DNA of 64,000 nt from Parerythrobacter lutipelagi (GCF_005434975.1 NZ_SKCJ01000002.1:372001-436000); one strand, 5' to 3'. Shown: positions 1 through 9,257, numbered from the stretch's first letter. Numbers and translations are program-made. Notes: generated by a model from the letters alone, not told the origin.

Positions 1-306
1 GAATTTCTCGACGCGCGTGGACAACGTATCGTTGGTAAAGCGAACGCTCTCGAAATGGCCAGACGGCTGTTCGACTCCGGGATCGAATATCGGCTTCAAG
101 TCGGTAGCGTGGCGCGGGTAGGCGGGCAGCTGTTGATGCGCGGCAAGGCGACCTCGAATGAACCGGCATTCTGCAACGACTTGCTGTGGCGGGTTCACGT
201 GTCGGGTCGCCAGATCGATTTCTGGGAAACGCACGGCAGTCAGGTGGAACAGACCCTGCTCCAAGCGCTCGTCCCGGACCTAGTGCAACGGTCCGTCGCC
301 GCCTGA
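1..306 (+). CDS. Hypothetical protein, C-terminal part (5' end outside window)
   Basis: The reading frame is open from base 1 and ends at a TGA at 304-306, so the start lies upstream of the window. About 101 residues are visible. The Met codon at 55 is probably internal, because the frame in front of it stays open and reads like protein. I do not recognise the family with certainty; the alternating hydrophobic strands and the WETHGSQ stretch near the end loosely suggest an NTF2/SnoaL-like fold, which is a guess. The next gene is convergent (minus strand, ending at 418). Confidence 0.6.
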   Translation, partial: EFLDARGQRIVGKANALEMARRLFDSGIEYRLQVGSVARVGGQLLMRGKATSNEPAFCNDLLWRVHVSGRQIDFWETHGSQVEQTLLQALVPDLVQRSVAA

Positions 307-417
307 GCTTCAAACAGGCGAACGGAACCGTCTCGAGGGCTTCGCGCTTGCGATCCCGCCGTGTTTCGTCAGACGGTGCTAGCCGTGCGATCTGACAAGG
401 ACATCATGGTTCTTGGG

Positions 418-1407
418 TCAGAAGTTGCCTGCCACGTCGAGAAGCCTTGTTGCGCTCTTCGGGGCGACCTGCCGCCAACTGCGTTCGAGCCAGTCGGCAA
501 CATCCTCCCAGTCGACATCGGGGCGGTTGAGGATCACGCCGATCCATCCGCTTGCGCCATAATAGGCGGGCTTGAAATAGGCTTCCGGCTGCGCTTCCAC
601 CAGACCGAGCAACTCGTCCATGCCCGATGTCTTTGCCAGCACGGCAATATGCGGAGTGCCGTGGTGCTGGTCGTTGAAATAGGCGAAATACTTGCCGGAT
701 TTCTCGCTTCCAACGCGCCATCCGGCGGCGCCATGGCTTTCGCGTTCATGCGCCTGCGGCAAGGCCAGCGCGAGTTCGCGCACTCGGGCAAGCAAGTGGG
801 CTGGATCATTGCCGCGAGAGACATAGTCCGACAGAACGCGCGGATAGAGCTGATGCTCTGCCACGCGCACGCGGCTGGCGAGCTTTTCGGGCGTGTCCCC
901 GGGCCAGATCGCCACTTCCACGCGGCCAAGCGCCTCGCCTGCATCCAGTTCTTCAGTTACCAGATGAACCGTTGCGCCTGCCGTGCTGTCGCCCGCGGCT
1001 ATGGCCTTGGCATGGGTGTCGAGACCAGGATATTTGGGCAGCAGCGACGGATGGATATTGAGCATTCGCCCCGCCCAGCGCTGAACGAAGCCTTCGCTCA
1101 AGATCCGCATATACCCGGCGAGAACGATGTATTCGGCACCGGCGTCCTTGGCCGCCTGTTCCATCGCAGCGTCATGGTCTGCCCGGGCCATGCCTTTGTG
1201 CGGCAGGGCGAAGGTCGCAACGCCTTCTGCTGCGGCCAGCTTCAGCCCTTCGGCAGACAGATCGTTTGCGGCCACGAGCACGATTTCATAGGCACAGGCC
1301 GGCTGCCGGCTGGCGTAGAGCAACGCCGCCATATTGGTGCCTTTGCCGGATATGAAAACAGCGACTCGCGCTCTGCGTGTGGCGTCGGGATGCGTCCCGT
1401 CAGGCAA
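418..1407 (-). CDS. purN: Phosphoribosylglycinamide formyltransferase (PurN) fused to a YjbR/MmcQ-like domain
   Basis: PurN transfers a formyl group from 10-formyl-THF to GAR in cytosolic purine synthesis. The N-terminal part (about residues 12-200) has the family signatures: FISGKGTNM phosphate loop, [13 protein letters not shown] with catalytic Asn and His, and a downstream ELDAGE segment carrying the catalytic Asp. The family is usually about 200-220 aa; this product is about 329 aa. The extra C-terminal 105 residues ([33 protein letters not shown]) resemble the MmcQ/YjbR DNA-binding-like fold, so this is a natural fusion. I chose the TTG at 1407, which overlaps the purM stop by 8 bases; an ATG at 1497 would overlap purM by 98 bases. 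Another TTG at 1428 is possible. It is translationally coupled with purM. Confidence 0.9.
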   Translation of the reverse strand: MPDGTHPDATRRARVAVFISGKGTNMAALLYASRQPACAYEIVLVAANDLSAEGLKLAAAEGVATFALPHKGMARADHDAAMEQAAKDAGAEYIVLAGYMRILSEGFVQRWAGRMLNIHPSLLPKYPGLDTHAKAIAAGDSTAGATVHLVTEELDAGEALGRVEVAIWPGDTPEKLASRVRVAEHQLYPRVLSDYVSRGNDPAHLLARVRELALALPQAHERESHGAAGWRVGSEKSGKYFAYFNDQHHGTPHIAVLAKTSGMDELLGLVEAQPEAYFKPAYYGASGWIGVILNRPDVDWEDVADWLERSWRQVAPKSATRLLDVAGNF

Positions 1408-2503
1408 GGTGAACGGCGTCCCAGTCAACCTTCGCCGACCAGGTGCCGGCAGAGCCGCGCACGGTGCAGCCGCGTTCTCCGGTGTCGATCGTTCCAACCT
1501 GCAAAACGGTTTCGCCAGCGGCTTCGAGCATCGCGGTCACATCGGCGGCATCACCCACAGCCACTGCCAGCACCATGCCGACCCCGCAGTTGAAGGTGCG
1601 TGCCATTTCTTCGGGCTCGATATTCCCCTGCGCTTGCAGGAACGCCATCAGGCGCGGCTGCTCCCACGCGTCCGCGTCGACGACCGCATGGGCGCCTTTG
1701 GGCAATACACGCGGGATATTCTCCAGCAGGCCGCCGCCGGTTATATGCGCCAGCGCGGCGATCTTGCCGCTGCGGATGGGCCCGAGCAGGCTCTTCACGT
1801 AAATGCGAGTCGGTTCGATCAGCGCATCGATCAGCAGCCGCTCCTGATCGAACACGGCGGGTCGGTCCAGCTTCCACCCCTTGTCGGCTGCAAGCCGGCG
1901 CACCAGTGAATAGCCGTTCGAGTGCACGCCTGAACTGGCCAGACCAAGCAGCACCATGCCCGGGGCGACTTTCTCTCCGGTCAGCTGCTCGCCGCGCTCG
2001 ACCGCGCCGACGCAGAAGCCCGCGAGGTCATAGTCGCCCGCTGCATACATGCCGGGCATTTCCGCCGTTTCCCCGCCGATCAGCGCACAGCCGGCCTGTT
2101 TGCAGCCCTCTGCGATCCCCGCAATTACACGTTCCGCAACGCCGTTCTCCAGCTTGCCGGTGGCAAAATAATCTAGGAAAAACAGCGGCTCCGCGCCTTG
2201 CACGATCAGATCGTTGACGCACATGGCAACCAGATCGATCCCGACTGTGTCATGGCGGTCGTGGTTGATCGCCAGCTTCAGCTTGGTGCCGACGCCATCG
2301 TTGGCCGCAACCAGCAGCGGATCCCTGTACCCGGCGGCTTTGGGGTCGAAAAAGCCGCCGAAGCCGCCAATTTCCGAATCCGCGCCGGGCCGCGCGGTGG
2401 CTTTGACCAGCGGACCGATCGCTTTGACCAGCGCATTTCCGGCCTCGATCGAGACACCTGCACCCGCGTAGGTGTAGCTTTCCGGCGACGTATCATCAGA
2501 CAT
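1400..2503 (-). CDS. purM: Phosphoribosylformylglycinamidine cyclo-ligase (AIR synthetase)
   Basis: PurM closes the imidazole ring of FGAM to AIR using ATP in purine synthesis. The product is 367 aa, slightly above the usual 340-350. Recognisable features are the N-terminal [14 protein letters not shown] segment, [28 protein letters not shown], and the glycine-rich [12 protein letters not shown] loop, followed by the AIRS C-terminal domain with [14 protein letters not shown]. An ATG at 2581 would add 26 residues unlike the family, so the ATG at 2503 was chosen. It is the first gene of purM-purN, and is divergent from the exported-protein gene at 2575, with 71 bases for both promoters. Confidence 0.96.
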   Translation of the reverse strand: MSDDTSPESYTYAGAGVSIEAGNALVKAIGPLVKATARPGADSEIGGFGGFFDPKAAGYRDPLLVAANDGVGTKLKLAINHDRHDTVGIDLVAMCVNDLIVQGAEPLFFLDYFATGKLENGVAERVIAGIAEGCKQAGCALIGGETAEMPGMYAAGDYDLAGFCVGAVERGEQLTGEKVAPGMVLLGLASSGVHSNGYSLVRRLAADKGWKLDRPAVFDQERLLIDALIEPTRIYVKSLLGPIRSGKIAALAHITGGGLLENIPRVLPKGAHAVVDADAWEQPRLMAFLQAQGNIEPEEMARTFNCGVGMVLAVAVGDAADVTAMLEAAGETVLQVGTIDTGERGCTVRGSAGTWSAKVDWDAVHLA

Positions 2504-2574
2504 GCGCACAGGCTTTAGTCTTTCGCGCTTGGATTTCCATGATTGATTGGGCAAAAGGCGGCGAGTTTTCCCCC

Positions 2575-3861
2575 ATGGCACGATTTTTCCCCCTTTCCGC
2601 TATTGCGCGCCGCCCGCTGATTGCAGGTTTGCTGGTGCTGGCTGCGCTTGCCGCAGCCATGCTGGCATCGCGCACTCTGACCGCACAGGTCGAAGGTGAT
2701 CGAGGGATTGCAGCGGTCGCTGGCAGCAGCGATGTGGAGGTGAGCGGGATCGAAGTCGACGTGCGCGGAGACACTGCGCAGGAGGCTCGCGAGAAGGGCT
2801 GGCGTGAAGCGCAGAAGCTGGCATGGGCAAAGCTCAAGGGTCCGGCGCTGCCCGACAACCAGATTTCCAGTCTCGTTTCCGCGGTTGTCATCGAGCAGGA
2901 GCAGATCGGACCCAAACGCTATATTGCCACGCTGGGGGTCATCTTCGACCGCGCGCGGGCAGGGCGTTATCTGGGCGGAACCGCGCAGCGCAGCCGGTCT
3001 GCGCCGATGCTGCTGGTTCCGGTGACGATCACGGCCGGGACGGAGACTGTCTATGAACGGCGCAATCCCTGGCAGCGGGCGTGGGCTGAATTCAATCCCG
3101 GAAACAGCCGCATTGATTACGTTCGCCCGTCCGGCGCAGGTGGCGATTCGCTTCTTTTGACCTACGGGCAGACCGGACGCCGCAGCCGGACATGGTGGCG
3201 CAATGTGCTCGACGAGTTCGAAGCGGCCGATGTCCTGACAGCTATATCGCGGCTGGATTATCAGTATCCCGGCGGCCCTGTCCGCGGGACCTTCACCGCG
3301 CGCTATGGGCCCGACAACACTTATCTCGCCAGCTTTACGCTCGAAGCCGCCACCACCGAGCAACTGCCGCAGATGCTGACGCAGGCGGTACGGCGCTTTG
3401 ACAGCTTGTACGAAGCAGCATTGGCGGACGGCAAGCTGAAGCCGGATTCCACGCTCAGCATTGGCATGTCTGGCACCGATCCGGCGCTCCAGCGCCTGAT
3501 CGAGATCGGCCGCGCGGTCCAGGCGCGTGAAGCGGCGGCTCGTTCATCAGCGAATGCTGCCGATTCGAGCGAGACGCCTTCCGCCGGGGCCACACCAACC
3601 GCAACGCCGACCGCTGCAGCCGTGGTCAACAGCTTCGTCGTCCAGTTCGCCAGCCCCGACGCGGGTTCGATCGACGCAACCCTGGCCGCTGTCCGTGCGA
3701 CCCCGGGCGTGCGCGGTGCGGCGACAAGCAGCCTTGCCATCGGCGGCACATCGGTCATGCGCGTTTCCTATTCCGGTTCACTTGGCGAATTGGCCGGTGC
3801 GCTGCGCTCGCGCGGCTTCAGCGTCAATCAGGGCAGCAACGCGCTCGCCATTTCGCGCTAG
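2575..3861 (+). CDS. Exported conserved hypothetical protein with C-terminal ferredoxin-like domain
   Basis: The product is 428 aa from the ATG at 2575. It begins with a clear signal peptide: basic RR, a hydrophobic stretch rich in Leu and Ala, and a likely cleavage near LTA-Q. The body contains [26 protein letters not shown], resembling the DUF2066-type proteins found upstream of hda in alphaproteobacteria. After an Ala/Thr/Pro-rich linker (about residues 325-350), the last 75 residues form a beta-alpha-beta pattern like a heavy-metal-associated or other ferredoxin-like fold, without a CxxC metal motif. An ATG at 2539 is also in frame and would put 12 residues before the signal peptide. hdaA follows 11 bases downstream, suggesting co-transcription. 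The function is unknown. Confidence 0.8.
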   Translation: MARFFPLSAIARRPLIAGLLVLAALAAAMLASRTLTAQVEGDRGIAAVAGSSDVEVSGIEVDVRGDTAQEAREKGWREAQKLAWAKLKGPALPDNQISSLVSAVVIEQEQIGPKRYIATLGVIFDRARAGRYLGGTAQRSRSAPMLLVPVTITAGTETVYERRNPWQRAWAEFNPGNSRIDYVRPSGAGGDSLLLTYGQTGRRSRTWWRNVLDEFEAADVLTAISRLDYQYPGGPVRGTFTARYGPDNTYLASFTLEAATTEQLPQMLTQAVRRFDSLYEAALADGKLKPDSTLSIGMSGTDPALQRLIEIGRAVQAREAAARSSANAADSSETPSAGATPTATPTAAAVVNSFVVQFASPDAGSIDATLAAVRATPGVRGAATSSLAIGGTSVMRVSYSGSLGELAGALRSRGFSVNQGSNALAISR

Positions 3862-3872
3862 GGTCGGCGGCG

Positions 3873-4484
3873 ATGTCGCAGATCGCGCTGCCTCTTGCCC
3901 ATCGCCGCGGTACCGACCCCGAACGAATCGTGGTCGGCAATGCGAATATCGGCGTGATCGAAGCGCTGCGTGAGCCGGAAAAATGGCCGTTCCGGACAGC
4001 GATCCTCACCGGTGAAGCGCGCGCGGGCAAGTCGCTGCTCGGCAGATGGTTCGCGGCGCAAGGTAGCGGCGCGGTGATCGACGGGGCCGACGCGCTGGAC
4101 GAAACCGAACTGTTCCACCGCTGGAACCGCGCGCAGGAGGACGGGCAGCCCTTGCTGCTGATCGTTGATCGCGAAAAATGGGACATTGACCTGCCCGATT
4201 TGCGCAGCCGGATGGGCGCGGCGCTTCACCTCGAAATCGGTTCGCCCGATGATGCAATGCTGGCCGACCTGATCGAAGCGCTGGCATCGCAGCGCGGCCT
4301 TGCGCTTGGCGAGGGGGCGCTTACCTATCTTGTGCCCCGTGCGGAGCGAAGTTTTGCGGAGATCGAGCGTCTTGTAGCGACAATCGACCGGCTCAGCCTG
4401 GAGCGAAAAGTGCCCGCTACGCTGTCTGTCTGGCGCGATGCGCTGGAGGCGGTGCAAGGGCCGGAGCAAGCACGCTTGCTCTGA
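3873..4484 (+). CDS. hdaA: DnaA-related replication regulator HdaA
   Basis: A 203-aa AAA+ protein without the C-terminal DNA-binding domain of DnaA, as expected for Hda. Family knowledge: Hda binds the beta clamp and stimulates ATP hydrolysis on DnaA (RIDA), preventing re-initiation. The N-terminal QIALPL resembles the clamp-binding motif QLxLPL. A Walker A is seen at GEARAGKS, and LLLIVDRE is a degenerate Walker B region. The C-terminal third (RAERSFAEIERLVATIDRLS) fits the AAA+ lid. It lies 11 bases after the exported-protein gene and is followed by cysE after about 20-30 bases. Confidence 0.9.
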   Translation: MSQIALPLAHRRGTDPERIVVGNANIGVIEALREPEKWPFRTAILTGEARAGKSLLGRWFAAQGSGAVIDGADALDETELFHRWNRAQEDGQPLLLIVDREKWDIDLPDLRSRMGAALHLEIGSPDDAMLADLIEALASQRGLALGEGALTYLVPRAERSFAEIERLVATIDRLSLERKVPATLSVWRDALEAVQGPEQARLL

Positions 4485-4502
4485 CGGCGTTGAAATGAGA
4501 GT

Positions 4503-5222
4503 ATGCCTGCGATGTTTGACCGGCTGAAGAGCTATCTGGACTCCGTTCGCGAGCGGGACCCTGCGCCGCGCTCGCGGTGGGAAGTGTTGCTTTATCCTGG
4601 CGTCTGGGCGCTCGGGTTTCATCGGCTCGCGCATTGGCTGTTCGACGCCAAGCTGTATTTTCTGGCGCGGTTCGTGAATCACACGGGGCGGTTCCTGACG
4701 GCAATCGACATCCACCCGGGCGCGACAATCGGGAAGAATTTCTTCATCGACCATGGCTTCACCGTCATCGGCGAAACGGCGGAAATCGGCGACAACGTCA
4801 CGATTTACCAGTGTGTCACGCTCGGCGGGACGAATCCGACCAACGGGATTGGCGGCAAACGCCATCCGACCATCTGCGACAATGTCATCATCGGGTCCGG
4901 CGCGCAGGTCATCGGTCCGATCAATGTGGGTAAACGCGCGCGGATCGGTGCCAATGCGGTGGTGACCGATGATGTGCCCGAAGGCGCGACGATGATCGGC
5001 CTGAAAGCGCGCTCCACGCTGGTTCCGGCTGAAGAGTGGATCCGCGAGTTCATCCCCTATGGCACGCCGTGCGATGACCCCTGCAAGGATTCCGAAGCGG
5101 TGGGGCGCGACTGCGTTGAAAAGCTGGAGACGGAACTTGCCAGCCTGCGCGCGGAAATGAACGAACTGCGGGCGCTGAGCGAAGGCCGGGAAGTGACCAA
5201 GCGCAGCGGGACGGATAGCTGA
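4503..5222 (+). CDS. cysE: Serine O-acetyltransferase (EpsC/CysE type)
   Basis: Acetylates L-serine with acetyl-CoA to give O-acetylserine, the first step of cysteine synthesis. The product is 239 aa. The N-terminal helical part ([21 protein letters not shown]) is followed by the left-handed beta-helix hexapeptide repeats, with [21 protein letters not shown], the catalytic-region TLGGT and GGKRHPTI. The C-terminal tail (about residues 195-235) is charged and helical and longer than in short EpsC enzymes. An ATG at 4512 is an equally good start. The stop overlaps the start of the next gene by one base (TGATG), so the two are coupled. Confidence 0.94.
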   Translation: MPAMFDRLKSYLDSVRERDPAPRSRWEVLLYPGVWALGFHRLAHWLFDAKLYFLARFVNHTGRFLTAIDIHPGATIGKNFFIDHGFTVIGETAEIGDNVTIYQCVTLGGTNPTNGIGGKRHPTICDNVIIGSGAQVIGPINVGKRARIGANAVVTDDVPEGATMIGLKARSTLVPAEEWIREFIPYGTPCDDPCKDSEAVGRDCVEKLETELASLRAEMNELRALSEGREVTKRSGTDS

Positions 5223-5587
5223 TGGCGTCAGGCATGGGCGGTGCGCTGCCCGGTACAGTGGTGCCTTTCCCCGGCGGCAAGACCGGACAGGTCGGCTTCA
5301 CCCGCGAGGAATTGCAGCGCATACTCGACCTTTACGGGCGTATGGTCGCGGCAGGGAACTGGCGCGATTATGCAATGAATTTCGAAAAGGAGTGCGCAGT
5401 TTTCGCAGCCTTCCGCCGCGCGGCAGAGCGTCCGCAAGCGCGGATCGAAAAGCGCCCGGCGCTGCGCAACCGGCAAGGCATGTGGACGCTGTTCGGCGAA
5501 CACGGGCAAGTGATGAAGCGCGGCCATGAACTGGCGGGCGTGCTCGCACCGATGGAGCGCCGGCTGCTCAAGGCAATCGACGACTGA
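5222..5587 (+). CDS. DUF2794 domain-containing protein
   Basis: A 121-aa cytosolic protein. The central part (FTREELQRILDLYGRMVAAGNWRDYAM followed by VFAAFRRAAERPQARIEKRP) is characteristic of DUF2794, a family confined largely to alphaproteobacteria and of unknown role. Its ATG overlaps the cysE stop by one base. It ends directly against the convergent DUF4328 gene, with no spacer between the two stop codons, so any terminator must lie inside coding sequence. Confidence 0.88.
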   Translation: MASGMGGALPGTVVPFPGGKTGQVGFTREELQRILDLYGRMVAAGNWRDYAMNFEKECAVFAAFRRAAERPQARIEKRPALRNRQGMWTLFGEHGQVMKRGHELAGVLAPMERRLLKAIDD

Positions 5588-6274
5588 TTACTCGAAAGCG
5601 GAACTGACCAGGCCTGAACTGCGCTGCGCTTCCGTGATGTTGCCCACCAGCTTGACCAGCAACAGCGCCGCACCGGCAAAACACAGGCTGGCGAAGCCAT
5701 TGATCGCAAACTCCATCCATGCGGGCGTGTACAGCACCAGATTGGTCGTTAGGTTGATGATCAGCTGCGACAAAAGTGCCAGGGAAATGAAAAAGCCGAC
5801 CATGTAGGCGGTCCACCACGCGCCGACATCCTCGACCCCATTATGCGCATGTTCGTCTATCTCTCCATGGCTGCGATTGTGCAGCTCGCGCATGGCGCGA
5901 TAGGGCACCACCAGATTGACGAAGGGGATGAAATAGCTGGCGACTGTCCATCCCGCCGAATGGTCCATCGGCACGCCTTGCTCGATCACATTGCTATGCG
6001 CACGGTGGATCCAGATCAGCGAGACAATCACTAGAGCCGCGATGCTTGCCAGCAACAGAAGCGGAAGCAGCACTGCGACAACAAGCAGGATTTCCTCCGG
6101 GGATCGGCCAGTGGGCGCTTCTCCCGCCGTGACTACGATCGGATCATCCGGCTTGAAGGTGAAATAGCCATCCAAGGCGACCTGCGTCACGAAAACAATT
6201 GCGAAAATCCACGCGAAAATTTTGACGAGGCGAGCCCGGGTGGCGAGTGACTGGTGCGCATGATCAATGCTCAT
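5588..6274 (-). CDS. DUF4328 membrane protein (second of tandem pair)
   Basis: A 228-aa integral membrane protein with about five or six hydrophobic segments (near residues 18-40, 62-88, 107-125, 152-175, 190-212). The signature IWIHRAHSNVI, followed by GWTVASYFIPFVNLVVPYRAMRELHNRSHG, identifies DUF4328. The function is unknown. It lies 18-20 bases downstream of a paralogue at 6293 in the same orientation. The two share WIHRxHxN, GWxxxxxxIPFxNLxxPxxAMRELxNxSHG and a late ITxAQRS segment, so they arose by duplication. Confidence 0.85.
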   Translation of the reverse strand: MSIDHAHQSLATRARLVKIFAWIFAIVFVTQVALDGYFTFKPDDPIVVTAGEAPTGRSPEEILLVVAVLLPLLLLASIAALVIVSLIWIHRAHSNVIEQGVPMDHSAGWTVASYFIPFVNLVVPYRAMRELHNRSHGEIDEHAHNGVEDVGAWWTAYMVGFFISLALLSQLIINLTTNLVLYTPAWMEFAINGFASLCFAGAALLLVKLVGNITEAQRSSGLVSSAFE

Positions 6275-6292
6275 GAAAAAGCGATCCCCGGT

Positions 6293-6895
6293 TCAGGCAA
6301 AGGTATCGGCAAGGTTCATTGAACGCTGCGCCCGGGTGACCGAATTGACGATATGCAGCAGCGCGGCTGCGGACATGATCGTCAGCGCGTAACCAATGAC
6401 ATCGATCATGGAATATTCCTCACCGAACCCGCCGAGTCCGCTGAAGACATAGGCCAGCCACCACACCCAGAAGAAGCCCGGGACTTCGTCGGAATAGTCG
6501 CCTATCGCTCCGTGGCTCGCGTTCCACAATTCGCGCATGGCCTGAAACGGTTTGAAGAGATTCGCGAAGGGAATGGCAAACCATCCGATCGCCCAGCCCG
6601 GCGTATATTTGAGCGACGGCAGATCGGCGGCAATCAGGTTCTTGTGCCCGCGGTGGATCCACATGCCGACCAGGACAAAGGATACGACCAGAGCGAGAAA
6701 GTCTAGCAGAACGACGAAATCGACCGGATGCAGTTCATCGGAATAGGGATTTACCTGATCGATCACACCATTGAGCAGCAGAACGACAGCGGCCAGTGAG
6801 AGGAGCGATGTTGCTATGACAATGATGATCGCGATGCGAGCCAAAGTCGCGCGCTGATCCAGCGTATCGAGCCCCTGCTCGAGTTCGGAATTCAT
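6293..6895 (-). CDS. DUF4328 membrane protein (first of tandem pair)
   Basis: A 200-aa protein with hydrophobic segments near residues 17-42, 52-75, 98-115, 135-150 and 165-185. WIHRGHKNL and GWAIGWFAIPFANLFKPFQAMRELWN are the DUF4328 signature. I chose the ATG at 6895 over the TTG three bases upstream; a G-rich GGGGGTGG stretch precedes it as a possible ribosome-binding site. A terminator hairpin at 6918-6942 separates it from the preceding gene, so this pair probably has its own promoter. Confidence 0.85.
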   Translation of the reverse strand: MNSELEQGLDTLDQRATLARIAIIIVIATSLLSLAAVVLLLNGVIDQVNPYSDELHPVDFVVLLDFLALVVSFVLVGMWIHRGHKNLIAADLPSLKYTPGWAIGWFAIPFANLFKPFQAMRELWNASHGAIGDYSDEVPGFFWVWWLAYVFSGLGGFGEEYSMIDVIGYALTIMSAAALLHIVNSVTRAQRSMNLADTFA

Positions 6896-6917
6896 CAAAC
6901 CACCCCCAAATGAGAAA

Positions 6918-6942
6918 ACCCCCGCGCCTTATGCGCAGGGGT
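6918..6942 (-). terminator. Rho-independent terminator after the membrane-protein gene at 6982
   Basis: Read on the minus strand, a 10-bp stem (ACCCCTGCGC paired with GCGCGGGGGT, one G-U pair) closes a 5-base loop and runs into TTTTC. It lies 40 bases past the stop of the gene that ends at 6982 and just before the DUF4328 pair. Confidence 0.75.
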
Positions 6943-6981
6943 CTCTCTCTGGGCAAGCCCCTGTTTGCAAGGGCTTTCGCG

Positions 6982-8088
6982 TCAGGCGGCGAGCGGTGCG
7001 GAGACCGGCGCAGAGACTGGTGCAGAGACTGGGAGGCGGGCCTGCAGGTTCTCTGGCAGTTTCACCACAATCGCGCGGCGGATCGGGCTCCAGAACGCGC
7101 TCAGCGTGAGCAGGGCCGAGCCGATGACCAGTGCGGTCAGCGCGACATTGAGCTCCACCGCACCGAAGCGGTCGAACAGGAAGGTCAGCGCCACCAGCAC
7201 ATAGGCGAGGGCCGAGACGAGCAATGCACGCCGGTCAATCGCCAGCGCGACAAGCCCGAACAGCACATAGACCGCGAGCACAGCAAAGGCCCCGCCAAGG
7301 CCGATGGCGCCGCCGTCGGTCACGCCCAGCGCGTGGAAAATCGGATGTGCGATCATCGGTGCGGCGAGCAGGTGCAGCCAGAAGGCCACATCGCTGCGCC
7401 GTGTCTGACGCTCGCGGTCGCTCGTATCCCAGCGCATGGCAAAGGCAAAGATCGCCAGCCCGAGAATGAAGACCATCGGAATGATGATGCGTTCCGGATT
7501 GTCGATGTTCTGCGGTCCGATGCCGGTTACCACGAGCGCGACAACCGTGAGCGCGATGGCCCCTGCGCCGGCAGCCACGGTGATTGGCACCATGAAGCGG
7601 CGCCAGTGCAACCATGCAGCACCTGCGGTCAGAAGTGCAGAACCGGCCAGCAGCAACCCGGGCAATGTGGCGTTTTCCCGGCCGAAATCGTCGCCGCTGA
7701 AACCCAGCACGACAAAGCCGAGCAGCGTAGCAAAAACGCCGCCGACGAATGCGAGCAGCAGCACGATGCTGGGCAGCGCCATCCGGCGTTTGCGGGTAAA
7801 GAATTCTGCCATGCCCCAGGCGGCGGCGGCCACGAAGGCCCCGGCGAAGGGCGGCGGCCCGTCGATATCGGGGGTGAACGCCTGACCGATCCCGGCCATG
7901 GCGACCAGCAGCAGAATGGCGGCTATGGTCACGAAAATATCGTTGAAGCTGTTGATCAGCCGGAAATGTTCTTCATCCCCGGCGGGCGCTGAGCGTGTGG
8001 CGCGAACGGAATTGCGCAGTGCATCGGCGGCATCGGCGCTGATTGCGCCGCTGGAAACCGCGCTGCGCAGGTCATCTTCGGTATACAT
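6982..8088 (-). CDS. Multi-pass membrane protein of unknown function
   Basis: A 368-aa protein. The N-terminal 45 residues are soluble and charged (MYTEDDLRSAVSSGAISADAAD), like the N-terminal segment of DUF2157-type proteins; about ten hydrophobic segments follow from residue 48 to 340. The extreme C-terminus is a threefold PVSA repeat, encoded by near-identical 12-base units at about 6985-7030. No catalytic motif is visible. It has a good sigma70-type promoter (8119-8147), an AGGAG ribosome-binding site, and its own terminator at 6918-6942, so it is probably monocistronic. Confidence 0.8.
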   Translation of the reverse strand: MYTEDDLRSAVSSGAISADAADALRNSVRATRSAPAGDEEHFRLINSFNDIFVTIAAILLLVAMAGIGQAFTPDIDGPPPFAGAFVAAAAWGMAEFFTRKRRMALPSIVLLLAFVGGVFATLLGFVVLGFSGDDFGRENATLPGLLLAGSALLTAGAAWLHWRRFMVPITVAAGAGAIALTVVALVVTGIGPQNIDNPERIIIPMVFILGLAIFAFAMRWDTSDRERQTRRSDVAFWLHLLAAPMIAHPIFHALGVTDGGAIGLGGAFAVLAVYVLFGLVALAIDRRALLVSALAYVLVALTFLFDRFGAVELNVALTALVIGSALLTLSAFWSPIRRAIVVKLPENLQARLPVSAPVSAPVSAPLAA

Positions 8089-8130
8089 CGGGCGTATCTC
8101 CTCCCCTGTGATGGTTCGGGGATACGCCCG
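8089..8130. repeat. Perfect 10-bp inverted repeat overlapping promoter and ribosome-binding site
   Basis: CGGGCGTATC at 8089-8098 and GATACGCCCG at 8121-8130 are exact inverse complements separated by 22 bases. One arm touches the start codon of the gene at 8088, the other overlaps the -10 box (8119-8124). Between the arms lies the AGGAG ribosome-binding site. It could be a repressor operator or, if transcription also starts upstream, an RNA hairpin that hides the ribosome-binding site. Confidence 0.6.
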
Positions 8131-8147
8131 GTGTATTACTGTGTCAA
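8119..8147 (-). promoter_or_regulatory. Sigma70-type promoter for the membrane-protein gene at 6982-8088
   Basis: On the minus strand, TTGACA (8142-8147) and TATCCC (8119-8124) are separated by exactly 17 bases. The -35 lies inside a small palindrome (CTGTGT-CA-ACACAG, 8139-8152). The start would be near 8112, leaving a leader of about 24 bases with an AGGAG before the ATG. Confidence 0.65.
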
Positions 8148-8195
8148 CACAGCGGGATTGTTATCGACGAAGCGTCGACCGTTGCGGACGAACGA

Positions 8196-9125
8196 TCAGC
8201 TCCGCGCCGAAGACGGACCAGTGCCGGTAACTTTCTGCATCGCGGTCAGGATCGCTCCCGACTGCTCGCTGCCCGATTGCGGAGCCTTGAGGTTCGAGAA
8301 GTCCGAGATCTTGTCCCAATTCTCAGCGAAGCCCTCGACCGTCCGCTCACCTTCAGGCAGCCACACGGCGTCGTTCATCACAGTCCATGCAGAGTGGTAG
8401 CCGCCCGCACCAGCGCCGACGATGGCATTGGTCGGCGCGTCTTCGCTGACCAGGAACAACGCGGCCGGAACCACATTGATCGGATCGAACAGTTTGAAGG
8501 CCTCTTCCGGGAACAGGTCTTCGGTCATCCGGGTGCCAGCGACTGGCGAGAGGGTGTTGACCTTGATGTTGTACTTCGCGCCTTCGAGCGCGAGCGTCTT
8601 GGTCAGACCGGCGAGGCCCAGTTTGGCTGCGCCGTAGTTTGCCTGGCCGAAATTGCCGAACAGGCCGGTCGAGCTGGCGGTCATCATGATCCGGCCATAG
8701 GCCTGCTCGCGGAAAGTCTCCCAGCAGGCCTTGGTGACGAAGGCGGAGCCGGTCAGGTGAACCTTGAGGACGAATTCGAAATCTTCCGGGCTCATCTTGG
8801 CGAAGGTCTTGTCGCGCAGCACACCGGCGTTGTTGAGCAGAACATGGACGCCGCCCCACTTCTGCTTGGCGTCGGCGACCATCTTTTCCATCTGGTCGTA
8901 TTCGGTAACGCTGCCGCCGTTCGAAATGGCTTCGCCGCCCATTTTCTCGATTTCTTCGACGACCTGCAGGGCCATGTCGGAATGGCCGGTACCGTCACGC
9001 GAACCGCCCAGATCGTTCACCACGACCTTTGCACCGCGGCGGGCAAGTTCCAGCGCGTATTCGCGGCCCAGTCCGCCGCCAGCGCCGGTCACGATTGCTA
9101 CCTTGTCCTTGAAGTCGATACTCAT
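8196..9125 (-). CDS. SDR-family dehydrogenase, (3R)-hydroxyacyl-CoA dehydrogenase-like
   Basis: A 309-aa cytosolic NAD(P)-dependent oxidoreductase. The Rossmann motif is TGAGGGLGREYALELA, followed by NNAGVLRD, the catalytic Ser in TASSTGLFGNFGQ, and YGAAK (Tyr and Lys). The segment VVVNDLGGSRDGTG is typical of SDRs related to the dehydrogenase part of peroxisomal multifunctional enzyme type 2, so 3-hydroxyacyl-CoA or a similar beta-hydroxy substrate is likely; this is inference from resemblance. The C-terminal 55 residues extend beyond the SDR core. The ATG at 9125 has AGGAGG 8 bases upstream and was preferred to a TTG six bases before it. Confidence 0.88.
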   Translation of the reverse strand: MSIDFKDKVAIVTGAGGGLGREYALELARRGAKVVVNDLGGSRDGTGHSDMALQVVEEIEKMGGEAISNGGSVTEYDQMEKMVADAKQKWGGVHVLLNNAGVLRDKTFAKMSPEDFEFVLKVHLTGSAFVTKACWETFREQAYGRIMMTASSTGLFGNFGQANYGAAKLGLAGLTKTLALEGAKYNIKVNTLSPVAGTRMTEDLFPEEAFKLFDPINVVPAALFLVSEDAPTNAIVGAGAGGYHSAWTVMNDAVWLPEGERTVEGFAENWDKISDFSNLKAPQSGSEQSGAILTAMQKVTGTGPSSARS

Positions 9126-9257
9126 GGTCAAATCCTCCTGATAGGGCCGAGTCCGGCCTTACGTTTGCGTCAATCTGGCAGGCGGGTTGGCAGGTTCGTG
9201 CGCGGCATGCAACCGTATGCATGGTGAACCGCCATGCCGTAGGGTTAAGCGGGCCGT

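Noticed and set aside
368-396. Hairpin (GTCAGA ... TCTGAC) after the purN stop considered as a terminator
   Set aside because: The stem is interrupted by a bulge and there is no T-run on the minus strand.
361-1593. Plus-strand frame of 410 codons opposite purN/purM
   Set aside because: It lies entirely over the conserved purN and purM genes and has shadow-like composition.
9202-9238. Inverted repeat CGGCATG ... CATGCCG between the SDR and gph genes considered as a regulatory site
   Set aside because: The arms are only 7 bases with a 23-base gap and no promoter elements could be tied to them.
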